NCBI GenBank assembly: GCA_000231825.2
Contig: JH720371.1
Location: 93,451 to 157,450, forward strand
Length of the DNA stretch: 64,000 bases
Direction: 5' to 3'
Source of the DNA: Tetrahymena elliotti 4EA
Taxonomy: Eukaryota > Ciliophora > Oligohymenophorea > Hymenostomatida > Tetrahymenidae
The position numbers and the translations under genes are program-made. The notes under the pieces are model-generated. The model saw nothing but the letters and a program-made list of their open reading frames with translations, was not told the origin of the DNA and ran no database searches. Of this stretch, positions 48,757-61,515 are shown in pieces. The first letter of the stretch is position 1, and the number at the start of each line of letters is the position of its first letter.

Positions 48757-49573
48757 TATCATATTAGTTATCATCTATTTGTTGAAAGGATATTACATAT
48801 TAAATACTTTAACTTTAAGTTAGTATATTTGATTAAATAGACCAATTAAGATTATTTGCTTAAGATTTAGTAAAAAAACATTTTGTTAAACAAATAAAGT
48901 TAAAAGATCTTATTTAATCAACTACACAACCTAAAGCGAAAGTTAGTTAATAGTAAGTATCTATTGTTTATTAATAGTTTTAAACTAAAAACATGATAGC
49001 AAAAAATAAAACATCAATCGCATAGCCTCGAAAACAATACTTCAATAATATTATTAAAAAAACTAAAAATTATTTAAAAATTTAATCAAAAAAAATAAAT
49101 TTACATCATTCAAATTTTGAAAACTATCATTTAATTTTTTAAAATTTGAATTCAAAGAAGTTATATTTCAACATCTAAAATTATAAAAGCAAGTCGATTT
49201 AACAAAGTTACTACAGATTTTTAATAGCAATTGTCACTTCATTTAATAGCTTTTTCAAAAAAAGCAACTAAAAAGTAAAGAATCGCTTTAAGTCTTACAC
49301 ACTATTTTTAATATTTTAGGTTAAAAAAAAGAAAAAACCCTAATTTGATTTAATTAAATATTATAACAAAATTTCATTTCATCTGTTAATTTATATTATC
49401 CTAAACTGCAAGCAAAATTATTAATTTATTTTTCCTTTATTTCTTTTTTCTTATTTTAATTAACTTTATTAACAATTTTTATTTCTTCTTCTTAATTTCG
49501 ATTATTAAAGTCTTATTTTGCATACAAACAATTATTAGAAAAAAATGATAGCAATTAATTCTACTTTACCTCT

Positions 49574-49942
49574 TCACATTAAGCATTAAGTCTAAACAAG
49601 CTAAATAATATAACATTTGAGCATTTCCTCATTGGATCTAATAAATAATGAAATTTTTTTGTTTAAAATAATAGTAAAAATGTTAAATTTTTTTATTTAT
49701 TGTTTTTAGTTTGTCAGTTAATAATTTAAGCTTTCTTATTTTTGTGAAAAGAAAATTAAAAATAAATTTTTATTTTCTGATAAAATAAAATTCAATTGAC
49801 TGAGAAATTTTTGAGAAGAAAATTTAACTGATTTTGCTTTTGATGTGTAGAGAGATCGTAATTTATTATGGTCCTGTGAAAATTAGTTAGTAAAATCTGT
49901 GAATTCATACCAGTCTCCTTTAGTGCAATTGAATTTTTCCAT
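49574..49942 (-). CDS. Hypothetical small open frame
   Basis: The frame has 122 residues from ATG to TGA. Its first third looks protein-like (MEKFNCTKGDWYEFTDFTNQ) and sits in a locally less AT-rich patch, while the rest becomes Lys/Asn/Ile-rich. A second frame over 49792-50022 is also open but lacks an ATG (it would start at TTG). One of the two may be the remnant of a conserved gene; I cannot decide which. No family is assigned. Confidence 0.25.
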
Positions 49943-51255
49943 TTAGTATTAGTTTTTACAATTCTCAATTTTAAAGATCCATCCAAATATTCAAATAAAT
50001 TGTATAAATATAATTTACTCAAAATTTATAATTTTTAATATATGAAATTTAATTAATAAATTTAGATTGTATAATCCTACCCCAAGAAATCTAAAAAATA
50101 TTTAAATATTCATTTTTTCATTTATAATTTCCAATATCTTCTGATAAATGTTTTTTTGTTTTAAAATTAAGTAAAATTTGGTCATTTATGAAAAATGATA
50201 ATTTTTAATAAACTTATTCTACTCACTGTTCTGAAGATATTTTGGAATTTTTATAGATAATTTGTTTTTTCTTTATAAATCGTTTTTTAAAACTTATTTT
50301 GTTCTTATTTTAATTTTATTTATTAAATAGGTTAACAATTTAACAGATTTTATCTTTTTGTTAAGTCATATACTTTGCTCATTTTTTTACTTGCCTATGG
50401 AATTACATATGCTTATGATAATTAAAGTAAGATAAAGGATGGATGGAGAGTTTACTTTTTTTTATTTAAAATAATTTTAATAATCAAATCTACTTTGCTA
50501 TTGATAATCTGTTTCTTTCTAGATTAATTTTTTGTATTTTAAGTTATTTTTTTTAGCAGTATAAAATTATTTACTAATTTTAGTTTTTTTGAGTATTATT
50601 TGTTTGTTTTCTCTTCTGTTTGCTTTTCATATTGAACTATTTTTTTAATTAGAAAATTCAGTTTATCATATTTGTTGAAAAAAATTAATTAATAAAATAA
50701 TAACAAATTTATTTTTTTTGCTTTATGAAATATAAGATGTAAAAATTTGATTAGAATATTTTTAATTAATATAAAATTCTCTTAGCTTTAACTTTTTGTT
50801 TTATCTTTGAGTATTGAGTAAAATAATTGAAATATTGAATATCCATCACTAATATCTCAAATCAAATTTATTTTTTGAATATTTTGGTCGATATCATTTA
50901 AAGACATTCAATATTTATTCTGTAGAAATAATTTAAATTTTTTATCAAAAGAGTGATTTTTTAGAATCTAAGGCCAAAATTTGTTATTTCCTAGGAAGCT
51001 TCTTCTGATCAGTTATTAAATTGTAATACTGTTCTGATTAATAGAAATCAAGGTCAAAAGCAAATATAATCTAAAAAATTAAATTAATTTAAAATAGGAC
51101 TTAAAAAAAGTATGATTAAAAATACATTTTTTTAAAGATGAATAAGAATAAAAAGGAAGAGTTAGAAAAGATATTTTTACATTTAATTTTAAATAGCTAC
51201 TTAAAAAATAAAATCTAAAATTTTTTAATATTTATTTTATTTTTTCTATATTGAA
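49943..51255. other. Intergenic AT-rich sequence
   Basis: 3' flank of the intronless LRR gene. No gene, repeat or RNA is recognised. Confidence 0.5.
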
Positions 51256-54123
51256 TCACCAATTAATTTTTTAAAATGTGACTAATCTTTTCATTTTGAA
51301 AATGCTTTTCATTAAAAACAATTTACTCTTCTCATCCAAACTATTTTCAATTAAGTCAAGTGTCAAAGTCTAAGTAAAAAAAAACTTAATTAAAGTTTAA
51401 CTTAAAAAGAAAGCATCTATTTGTTAAAAATGAGAATAGTTAATACTTAGATTTTTATATGGTTTGAGATTAGAGAACTTTTTCAAATCATGCTCATATT
51501 TTTTGTAGTGTAAAATGATTATGATATTTAACAGATTTTTTGATTAAGAAAATATAAAACCTATTTCTGATAAAACTTTATCATTAATTTGGTTATTGTT
51601 TAGAGTTAGAATTATGGTTTTTAGCTTCAAGCATTTGGCTAATTCAGAGCCCAATTCTGATGTACCCTTATTTCCAATTTAGTTAGAGTCCAGTCCTAGT
51701 CCTATACTTTATAGATCAGAGCATTTTGCTAATCCAGAGCCAAATTCTGATATACCCTTATTGCCAATTTAGTTATTGTTTAGACTTAGAACTATATTTT
51801 AGAGCTGAGAGCATTTAGCTAATCCAGAGCTCAATTCTGATATACCCATATCACCAATTTAGTTATTATTGAGAAATAATTCTAAAATATAGAGATTAGA
51901 GCATTTAGCTAATGTAAATCCCAATTCCGATATGCCCATCTCTCCAATTTAATTATTATGAAGATATATTTCTAAACTTTATAAATTAGAACATTTAGCT
52001 AATCCAGAGCCCAATTGTGATGTACCCTTATCACAAATTTAGTTATTGCTGATATCAAGTCCTATACTTTATAGGTTAGAGCATTTAGCTAATCCAGAGC
52101 CCAATTCTAATGTACCCTCTTCACCAATTTAATTTTATTGAAGATACAGTTTTACAATTTATAGATTAGAGCATTTAGCTAATTCAGAGCCCAATTTTGA
52201 TGTACCTATATCTCCAATTTAATTATCATTAAGATATATTTCTATACTTTATAGATTAGAACATCTAGCTAATCCAGAGCCCAATTCTGATATACCCTTA
52301 TCTTTAATTTAATTATTACTAAGAAATATTATTAAGTTTTATAGATTAGAGCATTTAGCAAATGCAAATCCCAATTCTGATGTACCCTAATCACCAATTT
52401 AATTATTGCCTAGGCCTAGGCTAATATTTTACAGATGAGAGCATTAAGCTAATCCAGAGCTCAATTCTGATGTACCCTTATCACCAATTTAGTTATTGTT
52501 GAAAAATAGTTCTAAAGTTTATAGATTAGAGCATTTAGTTATTGCAAAGCCCAGTTCTGATGTACCCATATCTCCAATTTAATTATTATTAAGATTTATT
52601 CCTATACGTTGTAGATTAGAGCATTTAGCTAATCCAGAACCCAATTTTGATGTACCCTGTTCACCAATTTAATTCTATTGAAGATATAGTTTTAGAATTT
52701 ATAGATTACAGCACTTAGCTATTCCAGAGCCCAATTCTGATGTACCCTAATCACCAATTTAGTTATTGTTGAGACCTAGTTCTAAATCTAATAGATTAAA
52801 GCATTTCACTAATACAGAACCCAATTCTGATGTACCCTTATCACCAATTTCATTATTATTAAAATCTATTCCTATACTTTATAGATTAGAGCATTTAGTT
52901 AATGTAAAGCCCAATTCTGATATATTATTATCACTAATTTAATTTTAATTTAGATCCAGAAGTATACTTTATAGATGAGAGCATTTAGCTAATCCAGAGC
53001 TCAATTCTAATATACCCTAATCACCTATTTAATTATTGGTAAGATATAATTCTAAACTTTTTAGATGAGAGCATTAAGCTAATGCAAAACCCAATTCTGA
53101 TGTACCCCTATCACCAATTTAATTATTTCTAATATATACTCCTATACTTTATAGATTAGAACATTTAGCTAATCCAGATCCCAATCCTGATATACCTTAA
53201 TCACTAATTTAATTATTACTGAGACCTAGGTTTATAGTTTACAGATCAGAGCATTTAGCTAATCCAGAACCCAATTCTAATATACCCTAATCGCCTACTT
53301 AGTTATTGCTAAGAAAAAGTTCTAAACTTTTTAGATTAGAGCATTTAGCTAATCCAGAGCCCAATTCTGATGTTCCCTTGTCACTAATTTAATTATATTT
53401 GAGAAATAGTTTTATATTTTATAGATTAGAGCATTTTGCTAATCCATAACCCAATTCTGATGTACCCTTATCACCAATTTAGTTATCAGTGAGATATAGT
53501 TTTATAATTTATAGATGAGATAATTTAGATAATCCAGAGCTAAATTCTGATATACCCTCATAGTCAATAAAGTTACTGCTAAGATCTAATTCCATAATTT
53601 TTAGATTAGAGCATTGAGCTAATCCGGAGCCCAATTCTGAGATACCCTTATAACCAAATTAGTTATTGCTAAGATATAGTTTTAGAATTTATATTTTAAA
53701 GCATTTCGCTAATCCAGAGCCCAATTCTGATGTACCCTTATCACCAATTTAATTACAGTTAAGATATATTCCTATACTTTATAGATTAGAGCATTTAGTT
53801 AATCCAGAGACTAACTCAGATGTACCCATATCTCCAATTTAGTTTTTGTTCAAATGTAAATTCATACTCTAAAAATGAGTACATTTTTATAATCTTGAAG
53901 ATAATTATGATAATCCCTCATCACCAAGCAAATTTTACTTGGCATAAAGATTCAAAATATAGAGATAAGAATATTTAAGCTATTTGTCAATAAATTCTGA
54001 GTAGCTATCATGTTAAATTTAAATTTTCCTTTTGCTAACTTAAATGTTTATCAAAAGCTATGATAAGCTAGTGCTCAAAAAATCTGATAAATTGCACTTT
54101 TAGTTTGAATTCTAAAATATCAT
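51256..54123 (-). CDS. Intronless LRR protein with at least 25 identical-length repeats
   Basis: A single exon of 955 residues ending in TGA. After a ~45-residue leader (SNQKCNLSDFLSTSLSQ) come LRRs of 30 residues each with the consensus GLAKCSNLQSIxxxxNNQIG followed by DxGTSELGS. This is the ribonuclease-inhibitor-like LRR type. At least 25 consecutive units (anchor positions from 53834 down to 51674) are spaced by exactly 90 bp with no indel. Flanking degenerate units bring the total to about 27. The C-terminal ~105 residues leave the repeat pattern and end in KSIFKMKRLVTFQKINW, similar to the closing segment of the 19850-22177 gene (KLKRLV). The N-terminal and C-terminal capping and the shared repeat show the two genes are one family. 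No signal peptide, membrane helix or enzymatic domain is visible, so a cytoplasmic protein-binding scaffold is likely. Start choice rests on frame continuity and an AT-rich leader. Confidence 0.88.
51584..53923. repeat. 90-bp coding tandem array (LRR units)
   Basis: DNA-level repeat underlying the LRR gene. The anchor CCAATTT or its variants (plus strand) recurs at 51674, 51764, 51854, 51944 and so on every 90 bp to 53834. A weaker unit lies at 51584, and degenerate units lie beyond 53834. Units differ by substitutions only. The most constant parts encode LAKCSNLQ and NNQIGD; the most variable part encodes the residues between them. Confidence 0.93.
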
Positions 54124-55011
54124 TATTCTTTTTGCTTATTTTTTTAATTCAAATTTGATCAAAAATTTGTTAAATTTAATAAAATTAGTAATTAAATAAA
54201 AAAATTAGTAATTAGTATCCAAAAATATTTCTAAATTTTAATAAATATTAATAATAAACTAAATATATGAAATATTATTATTTATTTTCACAAAAATTAA
54301 AAAACATTTAAGATATTAATAATTTATTAAATTATTAACTTTCTTAATAAGTAGGAATCTACAAAAAGATAAAAATAGAGTTTATTAAATGAAGAAATTA
54401 GTTAATTAAAATAATGATTTTTGATGATATAAAATCCAAATAAATATTTAAGAAATCGTTATTGTTTACATTTTTACTATTTTAATGAAATCTATTTTTA
54501 ATATTAGCAAAAAATTTAAGAAGAACTAGAAATTCATCCAGTTCTCAAATAAAAATCAATAACCATTTTATAATTACCATGGATTTTATAATTTTAATAT
54601 TTTAACATTGACAATGCTATTTTGTGTTTATTAGTGTTTGATTCGATATATTACTTCACAAAAATTAGATATTTAAAAAATATGATATATTTTTAAGGTA
54701 AAAAATAATATTTTTGTGTTTATTATATATTTGTCATGTGGTTTAATAAAAAAAATATTAACTTAAAATAGTAACATTTTAACAAATTTAGAACACTGAG
54801 TTGAGCGAAGTCTATTTTTTATCAGGATATTTCTTTCACTTCATCCTAAAAGAAAACAACTAAATAAATAATTTAATTCATACTTAGATAGATTGATAGA
54901 TAGTAGTAAAAGATTGCTTCAATTTTAGATAACTTTGAAATTAAAAAAGATAAATACAATTAAAATATTGATTCTGTAAAAATAGATAGGGTTTGAAAAA
55001 AAAGTAAAAGA
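54124..55011. other. Divergent intergenic region
   Basis: Promoter region shared by the minus-strand LRR gene and the plus-strand LAMTOR3-like gene. AT-rich, no other feature. Confidence 0.5.
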
Positions 55012-55392
55012 ATGTCTGAATTAAATAATTTTTTGAAAAAATACATTTAAAAATTTGATTTCATCAACGCAATAGTATTAACTGATAAGGAAGATATTTA
55101 AGTATGCGCAAGCTATAGATAAGATGAAGAAAAATACAATTCTGCTGCTCAAATGCTCTCAACTTTTATCACCCAAAGAAATGAACATTTATAAAAGTTG
55201 AATAATACTAAAGCAAAGGCAATTACTTCTATGTATAGTGAGAACTTAGTCTATATGGAATTGTGGGAAAACTTAAAGATTTGCATGTTCTGCGTAAAAG
55301 ATGCTAATCTTCCATTAACTTATAAAATTGTTGAAGACATGAAAGAATCTCTCTCACAACTCAACAAAGCAATTGAAAACATAAAAAATTGA
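55012..55392 (+). CDS. LAMTOR3: LAMTOR3 (MP1)-like Ragulator subunit, roadblock/LC7 fold
   Basis: A single exon of 126 residues, essentially the length of animal LAMTOR3 (124). LAMTOR3 pairs with LAMTOR2 in the Ragulator complex that anchors Rag GTPases and MAPK/TORC1 signalling on late endosomes and lysosomes. The N-terminus (LNNFLKKYIQKFDFINAIVL, then TDKEDIQVC) matches the LAMTOR3 start, with helix 1 and the first strand followed by a T/S-D-x-D/E-turn. The STFITQRNEHL segment matches the conserved central STF motif. Strands ITSMYSENLVYMEL and LKICMFC complete the roadblock sheet, followed by the last helix (KESLSQLNKAIENI). Four TAA codons encode Gln, so the standard code would cut it in pieces. 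Another roadblock family member is possible; the STF motif and length favour LAMTOR3. Confidence 0.75.
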
Positions 55393-56913
55393 ATAAATTT
55401 AAATAAATATTTATAGTCTTAGCTTTTATTTACTAAAGGGGAAAGATGGCATAAGAAAATAAAAAATTTTATAAAAACAACCAACAGCTTTAATCTATTA
55501 TAAACAAGTTGCAGATGAATTTATTATTAACCTTGTATATATAAATATTACATATTTTATCAATAAATTAATTATTTCTTAAGTTGTTTTCACTAATTTA
55601 CTTGCTTATCCAATAAATTTTACTCACCTGCCTTAACTTAATAATGTATCTTTTTCTAATTTTTAATTTATTGATTCTATTCCAACCAATAAGGTTAAAT
55701 TTATCAAATTTTTTTTATTCATTAAACCAAAAGAAATGCAAATATTATCATTTTTAATGAATCAGTCCTTCATTTATTTATTCTATTATCAAAAAATTGT
55801 TCTTTTTAAGGAAATGTAAAAATAAATAAATAATTTAAATTCTTAGATAAATTGTGTATAAATTAATTTAAATTATTAATAATATCTTTTTAAGATATTT
55901 AAATAACTTACTCATGGGTAATATGTTTTGTTTTTTATTACCTTTTAAATTAAAAATAATTTGCTTCCTTTCATTTTGTTTTTGATCAGAATTAAAGAGT
56001 TAATTTTATATCAGTGTTAAACATAAAGGATTGAACATAAATAATAAGAATGCAATAATGTTTGAAACAGCTGTTGTTAAATAAATCCTTCAAGAAGGCA
56101 ATTTTATCAACTTTTTTTAAAAGTAATTATTTATTTATCTTTTTTATGAAAGATAACTTGATTAAGGAGAGTAAAATTTTAATTTTTTATTTAAAGGTAA
56201 CTAAATTAATGAATTAGTTTGAATTTTCTATTTTTTATGTATGCACCAATAATCTTATTTCTTTCTCATTATAATAATTATTTATTCAATATTCTGTGGT
56301 TATAAATAAAATCTAAAACAAAAGTTAATTATATTTTTTATAAAGAGTTATAAACAAGAAATGAATCAATATTTCAATTTGCTTCTATGATTAGAACAAT
56401 AAATTTGATTTTAATATTAGATTTAATTTTCTTGATATTATTCATGTAGATAGATAATAAATAACTTTCATTTGACTCTTTTAGTGTTTTGATTTTCTGA
56501 CATTGAAATAATTTATTTTCTATTTTGGTGTAGTTATGACAGTTTTGTTAATCGGACAGATTTTTCCATCCATTTAAAGGAATTATTTTTCAAAAAAAAA
56601 CATTTTATTAAAAAGAGGAAGAATAATTTGAGTAATTTTGAAGTTAGAGTTGATGATTAGTGAATGAACGAATGAACATAGCTTAATTTGCTTGGATTGT
56701 TTGGTAAATATTTATGATCAAATCTAATTAACTAATTTATTTATATAAATCAATCAATAGAGAGATTAATTGCTTTTATACTTCTTTAGGATTGAATAAT
56801 AATATTTAAGAAAAATATCGAAAAATCTAAAGAATATTTTAGAAGCTGAAAGTTTTATAAGACAACCTTAAAAAGTAAATAGAATAATAGTGAAATCAAT
56901 AATAGCATAAAAA
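55393..56913. other. Intergenic AT-rich sequence
   Basis: Separates two small plus-strand genes. No gene, repeat array or RNA is recognised. Confidence 0.5.
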
Positions 56914-57384
56914 ATGTCATTTGATAAGAAGAACTCTGATAACCAAGTAGATTTATATGCCTACTTAGAAGAAGATAATTCAAATATTTTGGAAACCCCT
57001 AAAAAGATAAGCTCCAGAGAAAAGAAATTAAAAATATTATAAAACTAATTAGGTTAGCTACAAAGCTAAGCCTAAAACGGTTTCCTTATGGGAGCTGCTG
57101 TAGGTGGTATGATGGGTGCAATTATTGGTACTTGGGCAGCAATTAAAACAAGAAAATTAGTAGTCCTTCCTATTTCTATAGTATCATCTGGTGGTTTCTT
57201 TGGTTTTATGATGATGTGTGGTTCTATCATCAGAACAGATTCAGAAAATATTTATAGCAATTATAGCAACTGGAACAACAATAATATTCAATATTTATAG
57301 AAAAACACAGTTGTAGAAAGACATATCAATAAGGCCTTTTGGGAAATTAAATATGCTGCTAATTAATAATAATAATAAAACTGA
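56914..57384 (+). CDS. ROMO1: ROMO1/Mgr2-like TIM23-complex membrane protein
   Basis: A single exon of 156 residues. ROMO1 (animals) and Mgr2 (yeast) are small inner-membrane proteins that gate lateral release from the TIM23 protein translocase. The core matches: the first helix at ~57-76 (GFLMGAAVGGMMGAIIGTW) is rich in Gly with GxxxG-type spacing, a basic loop follows (KTRK), and the second helix at ~84-107 ends SSGGFFGFMMMCGSIIRT, like the SGGTFGTFMAIG end of ROMO1. Relative to ROMO1 (79 residues) it has an extra ~55-residue polar N-terminus (EEDNSNILETPKKISSREKK) and a ~50-residue C-terminus ending in five Gln codons. The start is the first ATG, just after AT-rich non-coding sequence. A different small Gly-zipper membrane protein cannot be fully excluded. 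Confidence 0.82.
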
Positions 57385-60078
57385 TTTAATTGTTTGTTTT
57401 TCTTGTAATTTAAACATCTAAGTAAATTTGGATTTCTATATATTTTTAAAATGTATTCTCATTATTATAGAGTAGATCAACTCATACTTTCTTTTCTTTC
57501 ATTATCAACTATGTCTCTTTTTAATCGTTTTATTCATTCTTTATTTGCATCTAAACATTACATTAAAATGGCTATTTACACTCTATTGTTAAACTAAAAA
57601 TATTCATCAAGTATCAATCAATTCTTTTTTGTTAAATTAGCAATTGAAAAATTTATAATTTGATGTTAAATTCTTATTTGAAAAGTTAAAATTGTTAAAT
57701 CTACATTATGAACAAAAAGCCATATAAAAAAAATAATTAATTAAACCTTGAACTTTAAATACTTTTTAGCTAGCTTTCAAGTTTTCTATAAAAATACACC
57801 TAATTTAGTCTTAAAGAATAATAAATTTCTATTATTAGTTTTTTAATTAATTATTTTATAAATGATATTTTAATAAGACTATTATTTAGTTATTTATGAC
57901 ACAATTTCCTTTAATTTTTGTTATTAACTATTTTTTATTAAAATAATCATTTACTTTATGAAAATGGAGTCAATAATTAAGGCCAAATAAATCACAAATA
58001 CTCTTCAATTTTTCATAATTAAATTGTTTTATTTCCTCTTTTAATTGAAAATTAATTTGAATAAAAGAATATTATAAAATTGGAAACTAATATTCTCAAA
58101 ACTTACAAAATTTAGTTAATTTTATTTAACATTTTAAACTTTTAAAATCTAAAATTAGTGTATTTCATAGATTTTATTGAAGAAATACATTTTTTTTGTA
58201 AATTTTATGAAAAGAACAATGAAAAAAATTTACAGTGTACAAATTAGTAAGGCTAAAGAGTTGAAAAGAATATTAATCTCAGAAGTTTAGTCTTTGAATT
58301 AGTATTATTATTCTTAAATAATTTATTTCAAAAAAAAATTTTTAGAGATTGAGTTTAATACTATAAAATTAAATTAAAAATAAAGAAGAAATTAAATTAA
58401 TGATGATCAAGGAACAATATAATTAAATTTTTGGTCAAAAAGTATTCTGATTTTTCATTTAAAAAAACAATCAAATGTTTTAAATATCTAATTTACTTTT
58501 ATTTATGAATAAATAAAATCAATAATTCCAATAAATTAGGTGAAATTGAGATATAAAACCTTTACTTACACTGAGTAATGAAGATCTTTTAATCTATTTA
58601 AATGATGTTAAAACTTTGGGAATTATCATTAGCATCATTAACAATAAAAGATTAATAAAAAAATTTCTAATTTTTGGAAGTTAATTATCTAAGGTGTAAC
58701 CTAAATCTAATATCCCCTTCTCTTTGTCTGCCAAAATAAATATTTAGTTATCACCTATATTATTATTTGAAAAATTAAATATTGTTTATTTATTACAAAA
58801 AAGCTAAAAATATAATGATTTAGAAAATATTCCTAAATTGACTTTTTTATTTATCTTAAAGGTTCTGTCTTTTTTTATATTAATTTAAATTTCATCAAAT
58901 ATTTTTCTGTTAAATAATTTTATAATTTTGCTCTTTCATAAATTTGATAAAAAAGAAAAAAATTTAACTTAGAAAAAAAAAAATCAAAATTAATTTATCA
59001 TTTTATGAACTAAGATTTTCCAAAATGTTATCTTAATTTTAAGAAAAATATACACAATTTTCTTAATAATAAATTTCTGGTAAATTTTTAAATTATTGGC
59101 TCATCATCTATTTAAAATTAAAAAACTACTAGAAAAGAAGATTCAAAAGTTTTTTGTATTTAATTTGATTTTTAATTAATTGTTGTTTTAAATTTTTGAT
59201 TTTAAATTTGTAAAGTAAATGAGATAATAATCAAAGAAAAACAACTAAAAAAGATTAAAAATTTTTATAAGTATTAAATTGTTTGAATGATTTTATTTAT
59301 TTAAAATCAAACCATAAAGAATATAAAAGTAGAATCAAAGATTATTTTTAATTTTTAAAAGAAAAGAAGGAAGGAATTAATAATAAATAAATGAAAAGAT
59401 AAAAAGTAATAATGAAAATAAATATAAATAAAACTAAATAATAATTAACTAAATAGAGAAATTATACGCATAATAACATTTGTTAATGAGAAGACATAAT
59501 ACATGAGTAAATAATAAAAATAATAATTATTTGAATGGTTATTCTTAAAATAATCAAAAAGCTTTCCTATTTATTGAATGAATGAATGTAATTAATTATT
59601 CCTTTTTAAATAATAAATTACATTCTTCCTTTTTAGATAAATTCTCCTTTGAATGAATTATAATTTAATTGCTTTATAAGCAAGCAAGATTTTATTTATA
59701 TAATAATTTTAAAATAATCATATTATTGAATTTTATTGTTCTACGCCATCTCTTAAACAGTTATGGCTAAGCTATATATTACACTTATTTACTTAATTTT
59801 ATTTATGATGTTATTATTATTTATTTATTAGTTTATATTTTAGCTTTTTGTTGATTTAATTTGATTGAATTATTTGTTTGTTTGTTTGTGGTTAGGGTTT
59901 TAGATTATCATTAAAAAGGTTGTACAATTAATAAAATTAATAGGATGGATTTTTATTATATTTAATAGGATGAAATATCATGTACAGTTGATATAGATAG
60001 AGGTGATCAATTATTTTTGTTTATTTTATGAAATTAATTTTATTGATTGATTTATTGGCAAGTTGGTTTATTGGTATT
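57385..60078. other. Long convergent intergenic region
   Basis: About 2.7 kb between the 3' ends of the ROMO1-like and LIS1 genes. Very AT-rich, with TTTG and TTTA runs near 59875-59890. No gene recognised. Confidence 0.5.
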
Positions 60079-61515
60079 TCAGTAATCCTTAAGATCCCAT
60101 ATTTTAACAGTTGTGTCTACAGATCCTGTAGCTAGGATGAGGTAGCTTGGATTAAAAGCAACAGAACTGATAAAATGATTATGTGCATCATGTATTTTAC
60201 GTGCTTATCTCATTTTTTCTAGATCCCAAACACGTAAAGTTTTATCATCCGAGCAAGAATACAAATATCTGTTATTGTTATGAACTGCTAGAGAGCGGAC
60301 CCAGTTATCATGACCCTTAAGAGTAAATAATATTTGGGCGTTTTATGGATTCCATATGATGATATTTTTATCTCTTGAACCTGAAATAAGAATTTGTATA
60401 GTTTTAGTAGATTATGTCAATTTATTTTAATTTATAGAGTTTCTAGCAGAAGGAGTATTGCTATTGCTATCGCTTGCTTAAGATTTTTATTCTTCATCAT
60501 CTTTGTTTGCATTATCATCAGTTTTTCCTATCTTATCCTTCACATATGAAATAGGTACATTTGCATAAACAACGCATTCAACAACATGCTCATGACCTCT
60601 TAGAACCTGTTAAGGCTAGTTAGCATCTAAATTCCATACCATAACTGTTTAATCTGAAGAACCTGATGCAAATTAATTTCCTGATTCATGAACTCTTAAA
60701 CATTTAACCCATTCTTCATGACCTTCATATGTACGCTTACAAAATCCTGTTACTACTTCCCAAAGCTTGAGAGTTTTATCACGAGAAGCGCTGATTAAAA
60801 AATCACCATTTGGTAAAAATTTAACATCTGAGACATTATGCTCATGACCATAAAGTGTTCTGATACAAGTATATTGACTTAAATCCCAAATACGAATAGA
60901 GAGATCAGTGGAAGATGATGCCATGTACTTGCCTTAGCTATCAAATGCAACTGAATTAACTGTTCCCATATGTCCTTTCAGGGCACGCTCTAACTAACCT
61001 GATTCAAAATCCCAAAGACGAATAGAGCCATCTTCAGAACATGTTGCAACAATACTGTAGGTAGGGTGAAAAGCTACTTAAGTAACTTAAGAACGATGAC
61101 CTTACATAACGAATTTAGCAGGTTCTTTTGGGATAAAACTTTAATCTTAATCGTGGGATTCATTACCCCCATTTCCTGTTAGAATTTAACCATTGTTGCT
61201 TGATTCGTTTCCATTAGAAAGCATCACTCCTGGACGCTTACGCTTGAGAATATTGTTCTCTTCTTATAAACGTTGATTTTCGCTTTCTAATTCCATAACT
61301 TTCTTTTATAAACGAGTAATACTTACCCATTTCTTCTCTAAAATATCAGTGTTGGCAGTACTAGGCTTTCCTTATTTACTGCTCTCTTAGATTTCTTTGT
61401 AATTAATATTAGATTCTTCTTCGAATTGACGTAAAGTATTTGCAAAGCCATGCTTTTATAAATATTCTGCAATGGCACGATTTAAGTCATCTTTTTGCTT
61501 AGAAGTTAAAACCAT
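60079..61515 (-). CDS. LIS1: LIS1 (PAFAH1B1) dynein regulator, LisH plus WD40
   Basis: A single exon of 478 residues. LIS1 binds the cytoplasmic dynein motor and controls its activation, nuclear migration and spindle positioning. The LisH dimerisation motif is at ~7-39 ([20 protein letters not shown]), followed by a coiled coil (~60-95, [20 protein letters not shown]). Seven WD40 repeats follow, with clear WD dipeptides such as [50 protein letters not shown] and [11 protein letters not shown]. It is longer than animal LIS1 (410) because of a ~50-residue acidic Asn/Ser-rich insertion ([20 protein letters not shown]) between the fifth and sixth blades. Animal LIS1 has a shorter loop at the same place. 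The start begins the conserved N-terminus ([11 protein letters not shown]). All blades are intact, so the protein looks functional. Confidence 0.96.

Larger units (their letters stand above)
45396..49573. other. Long AT-rich intergenic region
   Basis: More than 4 kb with no convincing gene. It holds a locally GC-richer stretch near 45822-45960, GATT/TTGA-type simple repeats near 46225-46290, and a tandem repeat at 48405-48756. Confidence 0.5.

Noticed and set aside
51584..53923. Regular spacing suggesting a CRISPR-like array
   Set aside because: The periodic sequence is a continuous coding LRR array in a eukaryotic genome; there are no unique spacers between identical repeats.
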